Below are positions 1 through 35,138 of a stretch of 64,000 nucleotides of DNA, piece by piece. The translations under genes were made by a program, and so were the position numbers. This DNA comes from Carposina sasakii (Eukaryota > Arthropoda > Insecta > Lepidoptera > Carposinidae), in NCBI GenBank assembly GCA_014607495.2, contig CP053170.1, positions 6,262,001-6,326,000 of the forward strand. The letters run 5' to 3'. The notes beneath the pieces are model-generated. The model ran no database searches. It was not told the origin of the DNA and saw only the letters and a program-made list of their open reading frames with translations. The number at the start of each line of letters is the position of its first letter. Position 1 is the stretch's first letter.

Positions 1-1802
1 GAATATGAATAAACAATGCAAGTGGTGGGTATAGATACCACTACGAATATAAATTAGAGTGAAAATAGTAGTTTCAACAATTTACCACTTTGTCTTTTTA
101 TATTTTTTTTTATTGTAATAAACATTTACTTAATATAAAAAAATTACACACTAAAACTATAAAGTATACAATAATCCACTTTATGTAAATAATTAAATAG
201 TTAGATACTATATTTTCAAAGTCATCTATCTTTATGAGAAAACATTTTATTCTTTTATATTTCTCTTACCCATTATTTATACTCATTTCATATTTTTATT
301 AATTAAATTGTAAGCTATTTCATGCTCTACAATACTCATCACATACATATAGGTATTATAACGTTAAATAAAATATTTAACCTTAATATTTTCACGAAGG
401 AAACTCGTTCACGTCATGATCAAATAAAAGATATCTACTTACGTGTGTACCTTTGATTATGATGACTTTGAATAACATTTACATGATTTAATGAAGATAA
501 AAAAATAAATATCTTTAAAATATCGCACACAAACTTTAGTAAAACGTTAGTTTTTAACCCATTTTGAGAATTCTTTAATATTAGGTGATCAATCTAATTA
601 CTAGAGAATCTCGGGGAAGAGAGATTTCATCATAACTCTTGGGTGATCAATCCAATCGTTAATCGAAACTCCTTAACCTCAGTATTTACCTACTTCATCT
701 CATTATTTCCCAAACACACACATCTTAAACTACTTTATACTTTAAAAACACATATAGAGTAATAATAATTACGGAAACTAAAAAAATATAAAATAATCGT
801 AACTAACACGAAAACACTTCACTGAATGACTATCAACACAATATTATAACTTGCTACACCCGGCAGGTCCTCAACGACTCCAGCATCACCCGGCACTCAG
901 CAATTTTATTTGTTTTACAATTTTGAAAGTTTCTTTCTGGATCCATTATTATTATAATATTACTTCTTATCTTATTTTAACTAAGCAATTTTTTAAACGT
1001 CACTTATTATTGTATTTACTGTATTTTTATTATTTAAATTTCACTTTACACACATATATTATTTATATTTATTCTATAAAATTATATTTTCTTCATTATG
1101 TAGTTCAAATATTTTCATTTATTTGCCCCCCGGCCTGTCCACTATGTTATGTAGCACACGGACAGGCCGGCCTGGCAGGGTCGCCATGTAAAGGAGGCAA
1201 TAAAAGAGTGTCGTTGGTTCGGAGGCTGAGTCTATATTGTTATAATTAACGTAACTTATATACTAAATATATAGGTAAGAGTGGGAGAGTGTCACCACAC
1301 TACACCTCTCGATAGTCCTCACCGCTAGCGTCAAACTGTCAAATCACATAGATTTTTTAGCAAGTTGCTAGTGTTACGCCACGTAAAAAGGTTTGTGCTT
1401 ACCCCTTTGGTCTTTGAATTAAACATAATGATTGAATGCTTTGGGTATAAAACTTTGGGTATGCAACAAATATTTATACCAAATATGCCAACCTATGTGT
1501 GTAACACACCTTAGGAAAGTATTCCGCATTATGACTTAAAAATTCTTCCTTTTGAGATGTGAATTTTGCATAGTCATTTTATCTGTTGGACAAAGAATGA
1601 TAACAAAGTGATTCCAACTTGAATCAGTTTCAATAATAGTAAACATGGAATCTTCAGAAGGTTTCATATGGAAGTCATCATCATTCATTAAATATGGAAA
1701 AATACAAAGCATTTTCACTGCATTTCTAAAATTCTTTTAACTTTAAACACCAATCTAACAGAACACTATCAAGGATCTACTATTAACACATTTTAATTTA
1801 AT
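1..1802. other. AT-rich DNA upstream of the first recognised USP20/33 exon
   Basis: Probably intron or 5' flank of the deubiquitinase gene. I see no exon encoding the missing N-terminal zinc ligands. A short GC-rich hairpin (ccggcctgtcc / ggacaggccgg) lies at 1131-1169. Confidence 0.5.
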
Positions 1803-1920
1803 TGACCCGGTAGCTCAGTGGTTAGAGCGACTGACACGGTTTGCAGTGGTCGCGGGTTCGATTCCCACTCGGGTGAAGAATTTTTTCCATTTCTTTATTA
1901 ATAATTTTATAACATTTTAA
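1803..1920 (+). mobile_element. tRNA-like repeat (SINE-like), copy 1
   Basis: A-box-like tagctcagtggttagagc and B-box ggttcgattcc, then gggtgaagaattttttccat. Same family as 15829-16060 and 22727-22925. The acceptor stem pairs poorly, so I call it a repeat rather than a functional tRNA. Confidence 0.75.
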
Positions 1921-2104
1921 TTTCTTAAAAATACATTTTTAGTAATGTCCTTCCTTAGTTTTAAGATTTGATAAAAATATTAACATCAAGGAATTAGAAG
2001 CAAATAAAAATGCATTTCATTACCCTAACTGCAACTAAATTTACCAAAAAAAAACAGATTTTATGAGTTTTTGTGTGTTACTGATGCTATATTGTATATT
2101 TTAG

Positions 2105-25004
<22,900 letters not shown>

Positions 25005-25480
25005 TTCTTTATGGCGTTCCAATTTATATATAGATTGAGGAAAAAACCTCAAGCGGACAATGTATGACATTCCGTAACTGGTGATCGGTGTTTAAGTGCA
25101 TTTATGAAGTGGGGAATTTGTTTTCTTTGTTTATTCTTTGGTTTTTCTAGAAGTGGGCTGCAGCAGACATCAAATATAAAATAGACAATCACATTAAATG
25201 TTGACCAGAGTTACGTTGGGCTGATTACGTGTCTTGCAAGAGCAAAGCGATAACAATTTTGTATTGCAATTCCAAATTCCTTTGACATTGCTGTTAAGTA
25301 ATACTAATTTCAGTGAATCTAGGTGAGTAAAAAGGGCCAAATTTTTCAATGATCAGATAGCTTATCTGAATGATAAATTTGATGCTGTATTTCTCTAAAA
25401 CTTTATCAAGATAGAGGCAGCATCAAGATGTGCTTCGGGCTATGTGAACCCTGAAAAATACGGCAATAAATCGATTATTA
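25005..25480 (+). other. Probable 3' UTR of USP20/33 with AATAAA
   Basis: No coding sequence. The first canonical AATAAA after the stop is at 25465-25470; another lies near 25705. A diverged MITE of the 'agcttatctga' family (also near 51090 and 56560) covers about 25335-25460, so the candidate poly(A) signal lies right after a repeat. Confidence 0.45.
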
Positions 25481-26344
25481 GAACCCATGACAGCTCTTTC
25501 TGTTTCTGTCAAAAAGTAAGACGGTAAGTTTGCTATTTCTCGATGTACCTTTTATCTAGATTTCGCATTTACTACAAATAGGCTTTAGGTCTATTGTCCA
25601 CGACGCACGCATACATTGCACATTCGTTATAGTAACTATGAGACGACACGATGAAGAATGATATGAAATGATTAATGAAACTGTTGAGGAGTCTTCCAGG
25701 CGTAGCGGAAATAAAATACTATATTTCTGATAGGTAAAAATGTAATAATTACTAAGTAATAACAAAAAAATTACAAGCAAAATTCCAATTCTAGGATAAA
25801 CAAAATAGTGTGATTAACCCACTTTTCGTTATTATGAACAAAAACATGGTGCGGTATACTGTTTTGGCTATAAAAGTGACACGGAAACAAAACAACCCAG
25901 CACATCATTTCATTCGTAAGTACTAGCTGATTTTGTAGTAATTTCCAGCCCAAATGTATTCAAGATTAATGCCGAAATGTTATTTCATATGAAGTAATAA
26001 GTTTCAATCGATACTGAATCAAAAACATCAAATTGAAACATTTATAACCTTAAAATATATATCCTTTCACCATAACAATATTTTTTACTAAATATATAAA
26101 GAATAATATGAAAAAATAATGATATTTTGTTCAATGTTGCTAGGTTTCCGTCACAAATTTCCCTGCAACTTATTGGAGCTATTATGGGTAATTTGAAAAA
26201 TGTGAATTATAAAATAAAAATGCAATACGATGTTCTATAAACATGTTAAAGCCCACTTGCAAGAAATAATTTTATTTCATTGGAACTTGGAACCAATACA
26301 AACGTTAACAGACCTACTTGTAGGAGCAGCAGAAATATACCTAC

Positions 26345-26575
26345 ATACATATACATACATAATAATCACGCCTCTTTCCCGGAGGGGTAGGCAGAGATCA
26401 CGGATCTCCATTTGCTACGATCCTGACACACCTCTTTCGCTTCATCTACTTTCATGATATTCTTCATGCACGCTCGTCGGTTTAGGGTACTCTTGACCTG
26501 ACCTTTCTCTAGAATTTCACCAATTTGATCGGTGAAGGTCCGGCGAGGATTTCCCCTTCCAACCCTGGAATTGGA
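26345..26575 (-). mobile_element. LINE 3' end (family 1), reverse copy
   Basis: The reverse complement encodes the same FTDQIGEIL...SAYPSGKEA tail as the copy at 12388-12665 and abuts an acatacat run (the TATG tail). Confidence 0.8.
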
Positions 26576-27283
26576 TTGAATTTGAGTATATGTTTAAGTG
26601 TGACTGTCAGAATCGACTATACATTGTCTCTATTTCTTGTTAGTAGTAAAAGTTCAAACACGATGTAAACTTTAAAGGTTACTGGTGATCTCGCAACACC
26701 TTCAAGAGACCCTAGGAGGGCAACGCGCTATTGTTGAACGTATTTACCAAAGCTGAACCACTGTTGTTATGCAAATTTCGTATCGCGACGAATTTTGACA
26801 ACGTTTAAAGCAGAAGAGAGACGTTAAAAATATCTAAAACGCTGTCAAATGAACAGTCACATCAAGGCTAAAGCATAACCAAAAACGTTCAGTTGAAAAG
26901 TAAAAACGTCGCTTAGCGCGATCGGCCTTCTGATATTTTGTATGCAGAAGGTTCTTCTCGAAATGTAAGCTAAATAAGATAGGTACATCGCAAGTGATTG
27001 GGCACTTTTCCTTTTACTGGTAACCCTAAATTTCTATCTTCTCTATCAGTTCTATCCATAGACAAAATATTCCGTCCCTATCGGCGGCACGCTAGCTGTC
27101 TGTCTATTAGATCCATAGTCAAAGGTTGCGATGGGTTCCGCGATCGCAAGAGGTTTTAATCTTCAACAGTAATGATTGTTTATTTGCTGAAAACATGGTA
27201 CAATAAAGTTATTATTACATTATTAGATCAGATACATGTTTTGCCAAAAAATGTGGCATGCAAATATGTTAATTTATGCTAAT

Positions 27284-28000
27284 ACTAGTGGACGCCCGCG
27301 ACTCCGTCCGCGTGGACTGCAGAAAAAACAAAATGTCGAAATTATCCGTAATAAAAACATTTTCCCGGGATAAAAAGTAGTCTATACAGGGTGTTTTTTT
27401 GTGGCCACCTTTAACGAAGGGTACGTACTCTATACATGAAATAAAGTAAGTTTATGCCAAAAAAATGCTGGGAAAAAAAAATATTTTTTTTGAAAAAAAA
27501 TTTTAAATTCCTTGATCGTGCGAAATTTATAGTGTCTAGTATTTATGTTAGTTTTTTTATAGACAGATATTAATTATTTTTCGTGAAAAAATCCTGCTAC
27601 GCGCGTCTATGTGCATTTATGCAGAAAAACGCAGTCTATTTACTCAACTTTGGACCCTAATATTTTGGAAACCAGACACTTCCCAGGTATGCTTCCATGG
27701 AGAAAAATGATCGTGATGATGAGGAGATTCCGTAGTTTTCGGGAACGTTGACGACCAAAAATCACCCTGTATGTTAAGTGGGAATCGTCACAATATATTC
27801 CTGAAAACTGCATCGAAATCGGTTCAGCCGTTTCTGAGATTAGCGTGCACAAACGCACAGACAAACCGACAAACAGACAAAAATTCCAAAAATCATTGTT
27901 TTGGGTACTATTACGTTGATAAAGGTCTTCTATAATATATTTTCTCATTTATCTTCCATGTACAGACAGCGATCCGTTACATTTTTATTGTATGTATAGA
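27284..28000 (-). mobile_element. Helitron-like element interrupted by a MITE
   Basis: Starts ctagtggacgcccgcgactc and ends near gatccgttacatttttattg. The MITE at 27387-27769 splits it at agtctata/tgttaag; the uninterrupted sequence is seen at 46195-46212. Confidence 0.85.
27387..27769 (-). mobile_element. MITE family A, copy 3, inside a Helitron
   Basis: 383 bp, cagggtgtttttttgtggcc to gaccaaaaatcaccctg; inserted at TA (see the empty site at 46195-46212). Confidence 0.92.
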
Positions 28001-28269
28001 TATATGTATAGATATTATAATATGCTACGCGTCATCGACAATAGGCCTTACTCTTCATTCATACATCAAATCTATGAAAAAATGCTTAGAATAATGCTAC
28101 AACTTCAATTTAAACCTGTATATTCATGCTTGTGGTATCTATATGAATATTAACATGGTCTATGTCAGCCCATAAGGGAGGTTATTAGTATTTTTAGTAC
28201 AATTTTATAGTTTAGTATATAACTAGTATAAATTTCAGAATCTAGCTATTGAAGTGTTATTTACACTAA

Positions 28270-28841
28270 GGCAGAGGTTCTCAACCTTTTTTAATGGTTG
28301 TATTTATAAGTGTAAAGTTATTGGAGTTTGTGTATGTGAGTCTACTTATTAAGCCACGGTTTGCTGGTTTGATTCCCACCTGGGGCAAATATGTCTAAAG
28401 AAAGATGATTACTAGTCCCAGATAGCATTGGTTATGTGTGTGATTTATCGTTATTTATTTTATTATTGGGTTAGATTGAATTTACGCAATAATTTATTTA
28501 TAATTATGTATTGTTTATATCATTTATGTAGGTACCTACTAAAATCACATTAAGCATCGTTTATCTAATTTGTTTTGTGATTTTGGTAAGTTTTTTGTAT
28601 AGTACTTACATAGCATGAATTGTGACTTGTATAGGTATTTTTACCCGTAAAGTAAGAATACTAACTACTATAGCTCTTCAACCAAGGTGTTTGTATACTT
28701 ACTATAATATTGATAAAATACAAATAATTAATTTAATACAATTTTCATTATTTAGTTTGAAAGCAATGCGAATATTCGCATTTTGATTGTGTAATATATT
28801 TAGCCGGTTAATAAGAGAACCATAAGGTTGGGAACTCCTGC
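28270..28841. mobile_element. hAT-like MITE
   Basis: Ends cagaggttctcaacctttt and aaggttgggaactcctg are inverted and match the common hAT terminal pattern CAGNGGTTCYCAA. No clear 8-bp target duplication is visible. A tRNA B-box-like piece lies inside (28353-28385). Confidence 0.7.
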
Positions 28842-29944
28842 GTATGTTTAATTGTATATTCACGAAATGTATATCTGTGTAAAATTCAATAATATAAACG
28901 TGACGTTTGTATAGAAATTACATAATTTTATCTAAGGGACCCGTAATACATATACGCTGCAGTTTGTTTTTACATCTTTCTCATTCTTATTTTTCATTGT
29001 ATACAGAAAACACAAAGATAATATTATAATAACAAAGATGATATACAAAGGCGAACTTATATTTAACAGAGAATTCTTCCAGCTATCTGATCTTATGCTT
29101 GAGTTTTTTTCATATACTATTGCCCATAGTGACTACGCTGCGCAGGATTTAACAAGTACAACTGTTAAATACAACGGCGAACTTAGTGCATTCTTTTGCA
29201 TTCTATACCAGCTAACCTGGTTAATGAAGAAATTATATCACTTTGTACAAAAACGTATGAAACTTCAAATCTGTTTCGCGACCTAAATAATCATTTATGT
29301 TGCCTGGGTGCGAGAGAGATAGAAGAATAAATTTGCCTTATTTTGTATAAGGTGCGAGTGAGATAGAAGCATTTAGATGTCAAACTGCGGCGAATTTGTA
29401 GCGGTTGGCCATTTTGTGGCTGCATTTCATAAGTTTTCCGTTTACCATGAATTAGGTATTTATTTTGTTGTTTCTGGTTCTAAGTCTATGTGTTATTTGT
29501 TAATGGATTGATGAGCAATATAATATATTTCATCTATATTTAGTAGTTTCATTTATTATATTGGTATTTTTATGTCCAGGGTAGATGCTGCCACTGCAAA
29601 AAGTATATGTATTGTAAGCGAAAGATGTTATATAAGTAACTCAGGTTTCGACGATATATGTTCGGTAGATGTAAACATCCAAATACCTTCACATTCTTAA
29701 TTCCTTATTTATAATTTTAGTAAGGTATAGGTACATTGGACATGCTTTTTGAAAATAAGAAAATACTACATAATTGGAATTAGTTTTTGTAAATTTGTTT
29801 CAACACGTCAGTAGCATTACTAACGATTCGTCGTCATCCATCAAAAATTCAGAAAACGATTTACAAAATACGGCTGCATTGAGTTTAGTTAGTCCTTTGC
29901 CTTTCTTCGCGATAAACAAAAAAAGATAATAAAAAAAGATAGTA

Positions 29945-30345
29945 GAGAGCGTGGATTCGGTGGGAAAAGCTGGAAGGGAGCGGGTGTAATTTTCTTGTGA
30001 AAATCAAAAATTATTTGTAAATGGCTAGCATGTGTCCGTAAAGTGATGTTTTCAAATGGTAGTTATAAGTAATATATTTTGACATTACAACTTCCAAAAA
30101 ATCCATCCATCCAAACCATGATGTGAATCTAGTATCTTGCAAAAACTAGGTTATGAAAAAAAGTGCATCTGGTTTTAAAATACGCTTAGGTATCAGCTGT
30201 TAAGTACTCTACTCAACTTACTGGAGCCGGAAAAATCACAAACAACCGACCGCCAGAACAAACGAACGCCATGTTGGATCTCTTCATGGGCCCATGTAAG
30301 TTGTTTCTGCAATTATTTTTCATTTTGACTGACTTTACACTTGTT
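29945..30345 (+). repeat. Diverged solo copy of the ~425-bp tandem unit
   Basis: Shares gggaaaagctggaaggg, gtgtaattttcttgtgaaaa, gcatgtgtccgtaaagtgat, and the end block atctcttcatgggcccatgt with the array at 39.8-41.2 kb, with different sequence in the middle (about 30080-30270). The array unit is therefore a dispersed element, not unique promoter DNA. Confidence 0.8.
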
Positions 30346-30479
30346 ATATAAAAATGGTGTTGTAAGCCAAGGATATTATATAAAAATGGACTGAACAACT
30401 CAACCCCCGTAGGCTTACGGCAGCTCGTACTAACTTGACGGGGCCGAACCTGTGAGGCAAACATTTGACCGCATCGTGC

Positions 30480-32165
30480 CTGATGTTAAGCAAGGCCTAT
30501 GGTGGTACATGTTTGCCTAGAAAGTGCCTATTCACTCTAGCTTTGAAGATATCAATGTTGTAATGTCCTCGGGAGGAATGCATTCCATAGCCGTTCGCAG
30601 GTAGTGCATTCATAAGGGTGATACGCACTCCTTAGCCGTTCGCATTACAAACGAGTTACGTGATCACGTAACGTTTGGTGCGGATGGGTGGGATATCAAC
30701 AATATAAGGGTGATACGCTAGTCTGCGTCTAGTATCTCGATGGTGAAAAGGGGCTGGTGGAATTGTATTGTGAAGTTCCCACGCACACTCTCCAAAGTGT
30801 ATCCTATAAAACACAGTTTCATCTCCAATAAGTTTCATTGCCCGTTTTTCCACCGAGTCCAGTGCGGCTAGCTGATATTTAGCTGATCCATCCCAAAGGT
30901 GGCAGCAGTACCTACATACATACAAGGACGAAATTGCGCTTTATATAGCGCCAATAGTTGCTGTTAGTAAAATACCGCCTAACCTTGGATAGGACGCCCA
31001 GTTTTTAGCTGAGATTTTTGCTATGGACTCGATGTACTTTCCAAAATTCGACATTGCTGATATGTACAGGCCTAAGAGCTGTAAATGGACAGTCGTTGCC
31101 AAGGACACACCCTGGAAAGTCTGAGTCAGGTCGAACTTACTCCGTGTTGCAGATAGTACTAACCCTTGCGGAACTCCAGCGTCAAGGACCACACGTATTG
31201 AGCGCTTCTTCAAAAATTAGCAATCCAGGTGCAAAGATTATCAGAGATACCATACGATTGGAGCTTGCTTAAAAGGCCATCATGCCATGCCCTATCAAAT
31301 GCCTTGGAGATATCGAGTGAGATAGCAATGGCTTCCCCGTGCTTCTCGATTGATTCGCTCCAAATGGGTTGGCATATGCAAGATCACCAGTTGAACGACC
31401 ACGCCGAAAACCATATTGCCGGTCGCTGTCTTCAAAATATGCCAAAAGGTTAGAGATGAGTAGCTCATGAGTGAGATATATAATTTAATCACTTAAAATT
31501 ATTTCTGTAGCGTAATATAGGAACATCTCGCTTAGCAATTAAATAATTCGTTCATTCTATACTATAGATGAAAGCCTCAATGAAAGCGGATGAAAGAAAG
31601 ACATACGCGTCATTGAGCTAATTGAGTAATAGGTATATATCTTTTCATTCAAATGATATATAGGTATCAATTTCTACATTTGCATTTCTACAAAAGGATA
31701 CGCTCCATTCAGAGTATGGAGGTGCGAGATAGGCTATAATTATAGGGTCGGCTAACCACTTAGGCAAAGCAAGCAAACATTCAGCACACGTTCAAATCTC
31801 TATTGAGGGATCCTATATACCCTCGGATCTCATGATCAGAACACAAGACACTACAGTATGCATGCAACCATAAATACATAGGTGACCGAGATAGGTCTAT
31901 AATTAGTAGGGTCGAAACATATGCGATTAGAATAACCACCATGCTAGGTCTTGGATCTGGCTTCTCGTTGGCTGTAGTGTCGGGATCTGTAGGCGTCCGA
32001 GGGTAGCGGAGGGTAAGCTGGCGGGCGATCCTAGAGTTAGGTACTTGTCCAGTCTCCAGTGAGAGTCGATACAGACGTGTTAATACAGGAGCCAACTCTG
32101 GTGCGCAGTTACGCAGTACAATCGCAAGAATACCATAAGGCCCACTGGCCTTACAATAAAATTAA
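30480..32165 (-). mobile_element. Degenerate Jockey/R1-like LINE remnant
   Basis: On the minus strand, read 5' to 3': GPYGILAIVLRNCAPELAPV with LTRLYRLSLETGQVP (N-terminal reverse transcriptase, 32160-31980), then KFDLTQTFQGVSLATTVH-type sequence (31150), then CCHLWDGSAKYQLAALDSVE, AMKLIGD and FYRIHFGECAWELHNTIPPA (30910-30720). Interrupted by stops and frameshifts; about 1.7 kb. Confidence 0.8.
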
Positions 32166-32377
32166 TAATCAGCGTTATACTTAAAGACAAATGGATGAGA
32201 AATCATAAGCAAAACCATTAATTCCAAAATATTTATTACAATGAATTCCTATTACATTTTGTTATTATTATACCAGGTACAATGTTTACCGTACAGTAAG
32301 GCTTTTAGTGAGATAACTCAAATATAACCTTTAAATACCGGTGCTAAAATAACTAGGTAGGTATAGGTATTTTTTAT

Positions 32378-32680
32378 GGTCGATTCCGGCAGTCACACTT
32401 AAATCTAAACGTAAAATTAGTCTGTCCTTTTCTCTCTCAGCCATTTATGTTAAGAATAGAGAAATAGACCTGACTAAGATTAGGTTTAAGTGTGACTGTC
32501 TGAATCGACCCTAATGTTAATCATTTATTTAAAAGTTCACATTGTTGTCGATTCCGGCAGTCACACTTAAATCTAAACGTAAAATTAGTCTGTCCTTTTC
32601 TCTCTCAGCCATTTATGATAAGAATGGAGAGAGATAGACCTGACTAAGATTAGGTTTAAGTGTGACTGCCGGAATCGACC
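32378..32680. mobile_element. Two direct copies of a ~134-bp foldback element
   Basis: Copies 32378-32510 and 32547-32680 run gtcgattccggcagtcacac to gtgtgactg..gaatcgacc. The 13-bp sequence agttcacattgtt flanks the second copy on both sides. A half copy is at 26577-26625. Confidence 0.88.
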
Positions 32681-32784
32681 CTAGTTCACATTGTTGTTTT
32701 TATTTCTATGTATTTCGTTAAAAGTATATTTGTCTACTAAGGCATTAGTTTCCTAGGATAGCGAGCGACGCCGTTATACATATA

Positions 32785-32900
32785 GTGGCCGTAGTACAGC
32801 GGTGACTGTCATCACTGGAGGGTTGTCACGGTGTCAAGTACCGCGCCTTTTTTATTACATAAACAACGCTATTGTGACGTTCACCGTTGTACTACGGCAC
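32785..32900. repeat. Small foldback element
   Basis: ccgtagtacagcggtgac and gttcaccgttgtactacgg form imperfect inverted ends about 110 bp apart. Confidence 0.6.
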
Positions 32901-34879
32901 CGCTTTAGTAAACCAAAGATTTAGTAGATAACTACTAACGAAATACACTCAAAGGCACAAAAACCGTAGTCGTAGATTTAGTTTAATCACACTACAGTAG
33001 GTAGAGTTCTTTTTTATACCCTGAAGGTGGTTATTTTAGCACTAGTATTTTATCCCGATTCTAAAACATTACCAATAGTAACGCTATTTTAAAATTAAGT
33101 CAAATACAAATAATATTTTAAAAAGGGGTATTAAAATATTGATGGCAATTTTTAGAACACAATATTAAATGTTAAAATATATAAGAGTTTTAACCGCAAG
33201 TATTTTTGTATCATTTTCATGTAATTAGATAAAATAACAATAAGTACATACTTGTAAATAATATTATTATATCTGACTTAAATAAAAAATAACCTCATTC
33301 AAAGTCGGCAATAAACAATGCAATTGTAGGCGTTCACCTGTGTCCAAAATACACACAATTACGAAAATAGTTCTACATATAAAATGCCATATTGAAAAAG
33401 CGTAACAAAAATAGATCCATTTCTTTTTACAGATATCTAAAAATATTTTTCTTCTTCTATTTTTAAAACAGTCATTGTCTTAAGGGCCCTAAATTTTATG
33501 TACCATATTACGTATCAGTGTCACTTTTAAAAAAATATTTAGAATGAGATATCAGTTTTTAATCATTTTGATCTGCCATATTTGACCACATAAGGCCAAA
33601 TATGGTTACAAATTAGTGAAGTTAGTTCTATAGCAAAAGGGGTAGACATGTAAAACAAAATGAAAGCATCACCACTTAGAGCACTTGTACACAAAATATG
33701 AGACTCAAATTCAAATATCTATTTATAAATATTACATGAAAACTGCTGATCAATTTAGAAAGATGCCCTGTATCAAAAAATATTATAAATATAATTTATA
33801 TTGCTTTATAGTGAGTCATTTATTAAATTTGCATACCCCTTTTGTTACACCTGTATAACTTTATATCAAATCTGATTCTACGATTAAGCAAAAAACTGCT
33901 GAAAATACCTCATCAAAAATATTGTTGTCGTAAAGTTTTACTTACTTACATTTAGACATAAATAAAAATATTCGAATTCTTACAGAAATAAGAAGTTATA
34001 GTTCATAATTATTTGGTATTACACAACATTGCAATTACAAAAAAATATATATTACATTTATAATGAGTCTTACTCATTAATGAACAAAGTATAACTATAA
34101 AAACTGGGGCAATAAAATTAAAAAAACACAATTATGCATAAAAACATTTTCCCCAAATAATATGTTCAATCAACACTTATAGTGTTACATAATTTTAATT
34201 ATAAATACATACTGCAGCAGTAGCATGTATGTTGATACTAATTATTTTCAGTTTGCCTCATTATGTGATTAAATTCTTCATTACATACACCAAATTATTC
34301 ATATTTCTCGTCATTTTGACAACTGTTACGTATTTTAACAAATAATAGCAGTGATTTATTTTATTGTCAGAGTATAAGGCCCCACAGATGGTATATTTAT
34401 CAGATAAATAATAAAATTTTGCATGATGTAATTGCACAGAATTTTTTTTTTAGTTATATGTCATTTTACGAAAAAACATAACATTAATACAAAGTTAATT
34501 AATTGACATAACTGTATAACATTTCTCTATGTGTCAAGTTATTCTTATATTTACAGGGCAATACTAATATAGTCTCTGATATGTTAACAACATTAACTTT
34601 AAAATCTAAAAACATTACAAAAATATATTGCATATATCGTTGTACACTTCTGAAAATAATACAATATTTAGATTATGCAACTCACAAATAGTTTGTACTT
34701 ATTTTATTGTCTTGAATAATTGTTACCGGTATGAAATAAATATCACTCTGTCTATTGCATTTGAGAAAATGTGCTGCTTTTAAATGACTAGTGGCTCGAG
34801 GATGTAGGCTGAGATTTTAAATGTCTAGGAAAATTTGATATGTAGTTTTTTTTAATATTTTTTTTACAATTACCTATAT

Positions 34880-35138
34880 AGGGTGTAACAAAAGGGGTAT
34901 GTTAAGCGAAAATCTATGAAAATAGCCCACTACAGAGAACATATTTTCAAAATTGGAGACTCGAAATCAAATGTTTATTTTTCCAGTTAGTATGGAGAAT
35001 TCCTAAACAACTTAAGAATGCTCATACAATCTTGAAAAATAAACATGTGTTTTTGAGTCATAAATTTTGGGAACAGGTTCTCTATAATGGTCTATATTCA
35101 TAGCTTTTCGCTTAACATACCCTTTTTGTTACATCCTG
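34880..35138. mobile_element. Palindromic MITE family B, copy 1
   Basis: gggtgtaacaaaaggggtat, gagactcgaaatcaaatg, then the inverted half ending cctttttgttacatcctg. Each half is about 115 bp. Lies within the putative PLAG 3' UTR. Confidence 0.88.

Noticed and set aside
851..1249. 132-codon ORF as a candidate first exon of the deubiquitinase
   Set aside because: Low-complexity translation of AT-rich DNA (Tyr/Ile/Leu-rich), no zinc-ligand motif, and not joined to the exon at 2105 by a credible donor.
1803..1877. Possible functional tRNA gene
   Set aside because: A and B boxes are present but the acceptor stem pairs poorly and the same segment recurs in two other repeat copies, so it is a tRNA-derived repeat.
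29038..29286. 82-codon ORF starting MIYKGELIFN
   Set aside because: No recognisable domain; part (ccagctaacctggtt) recurs near 47890, so it is more likely repeat-derived.
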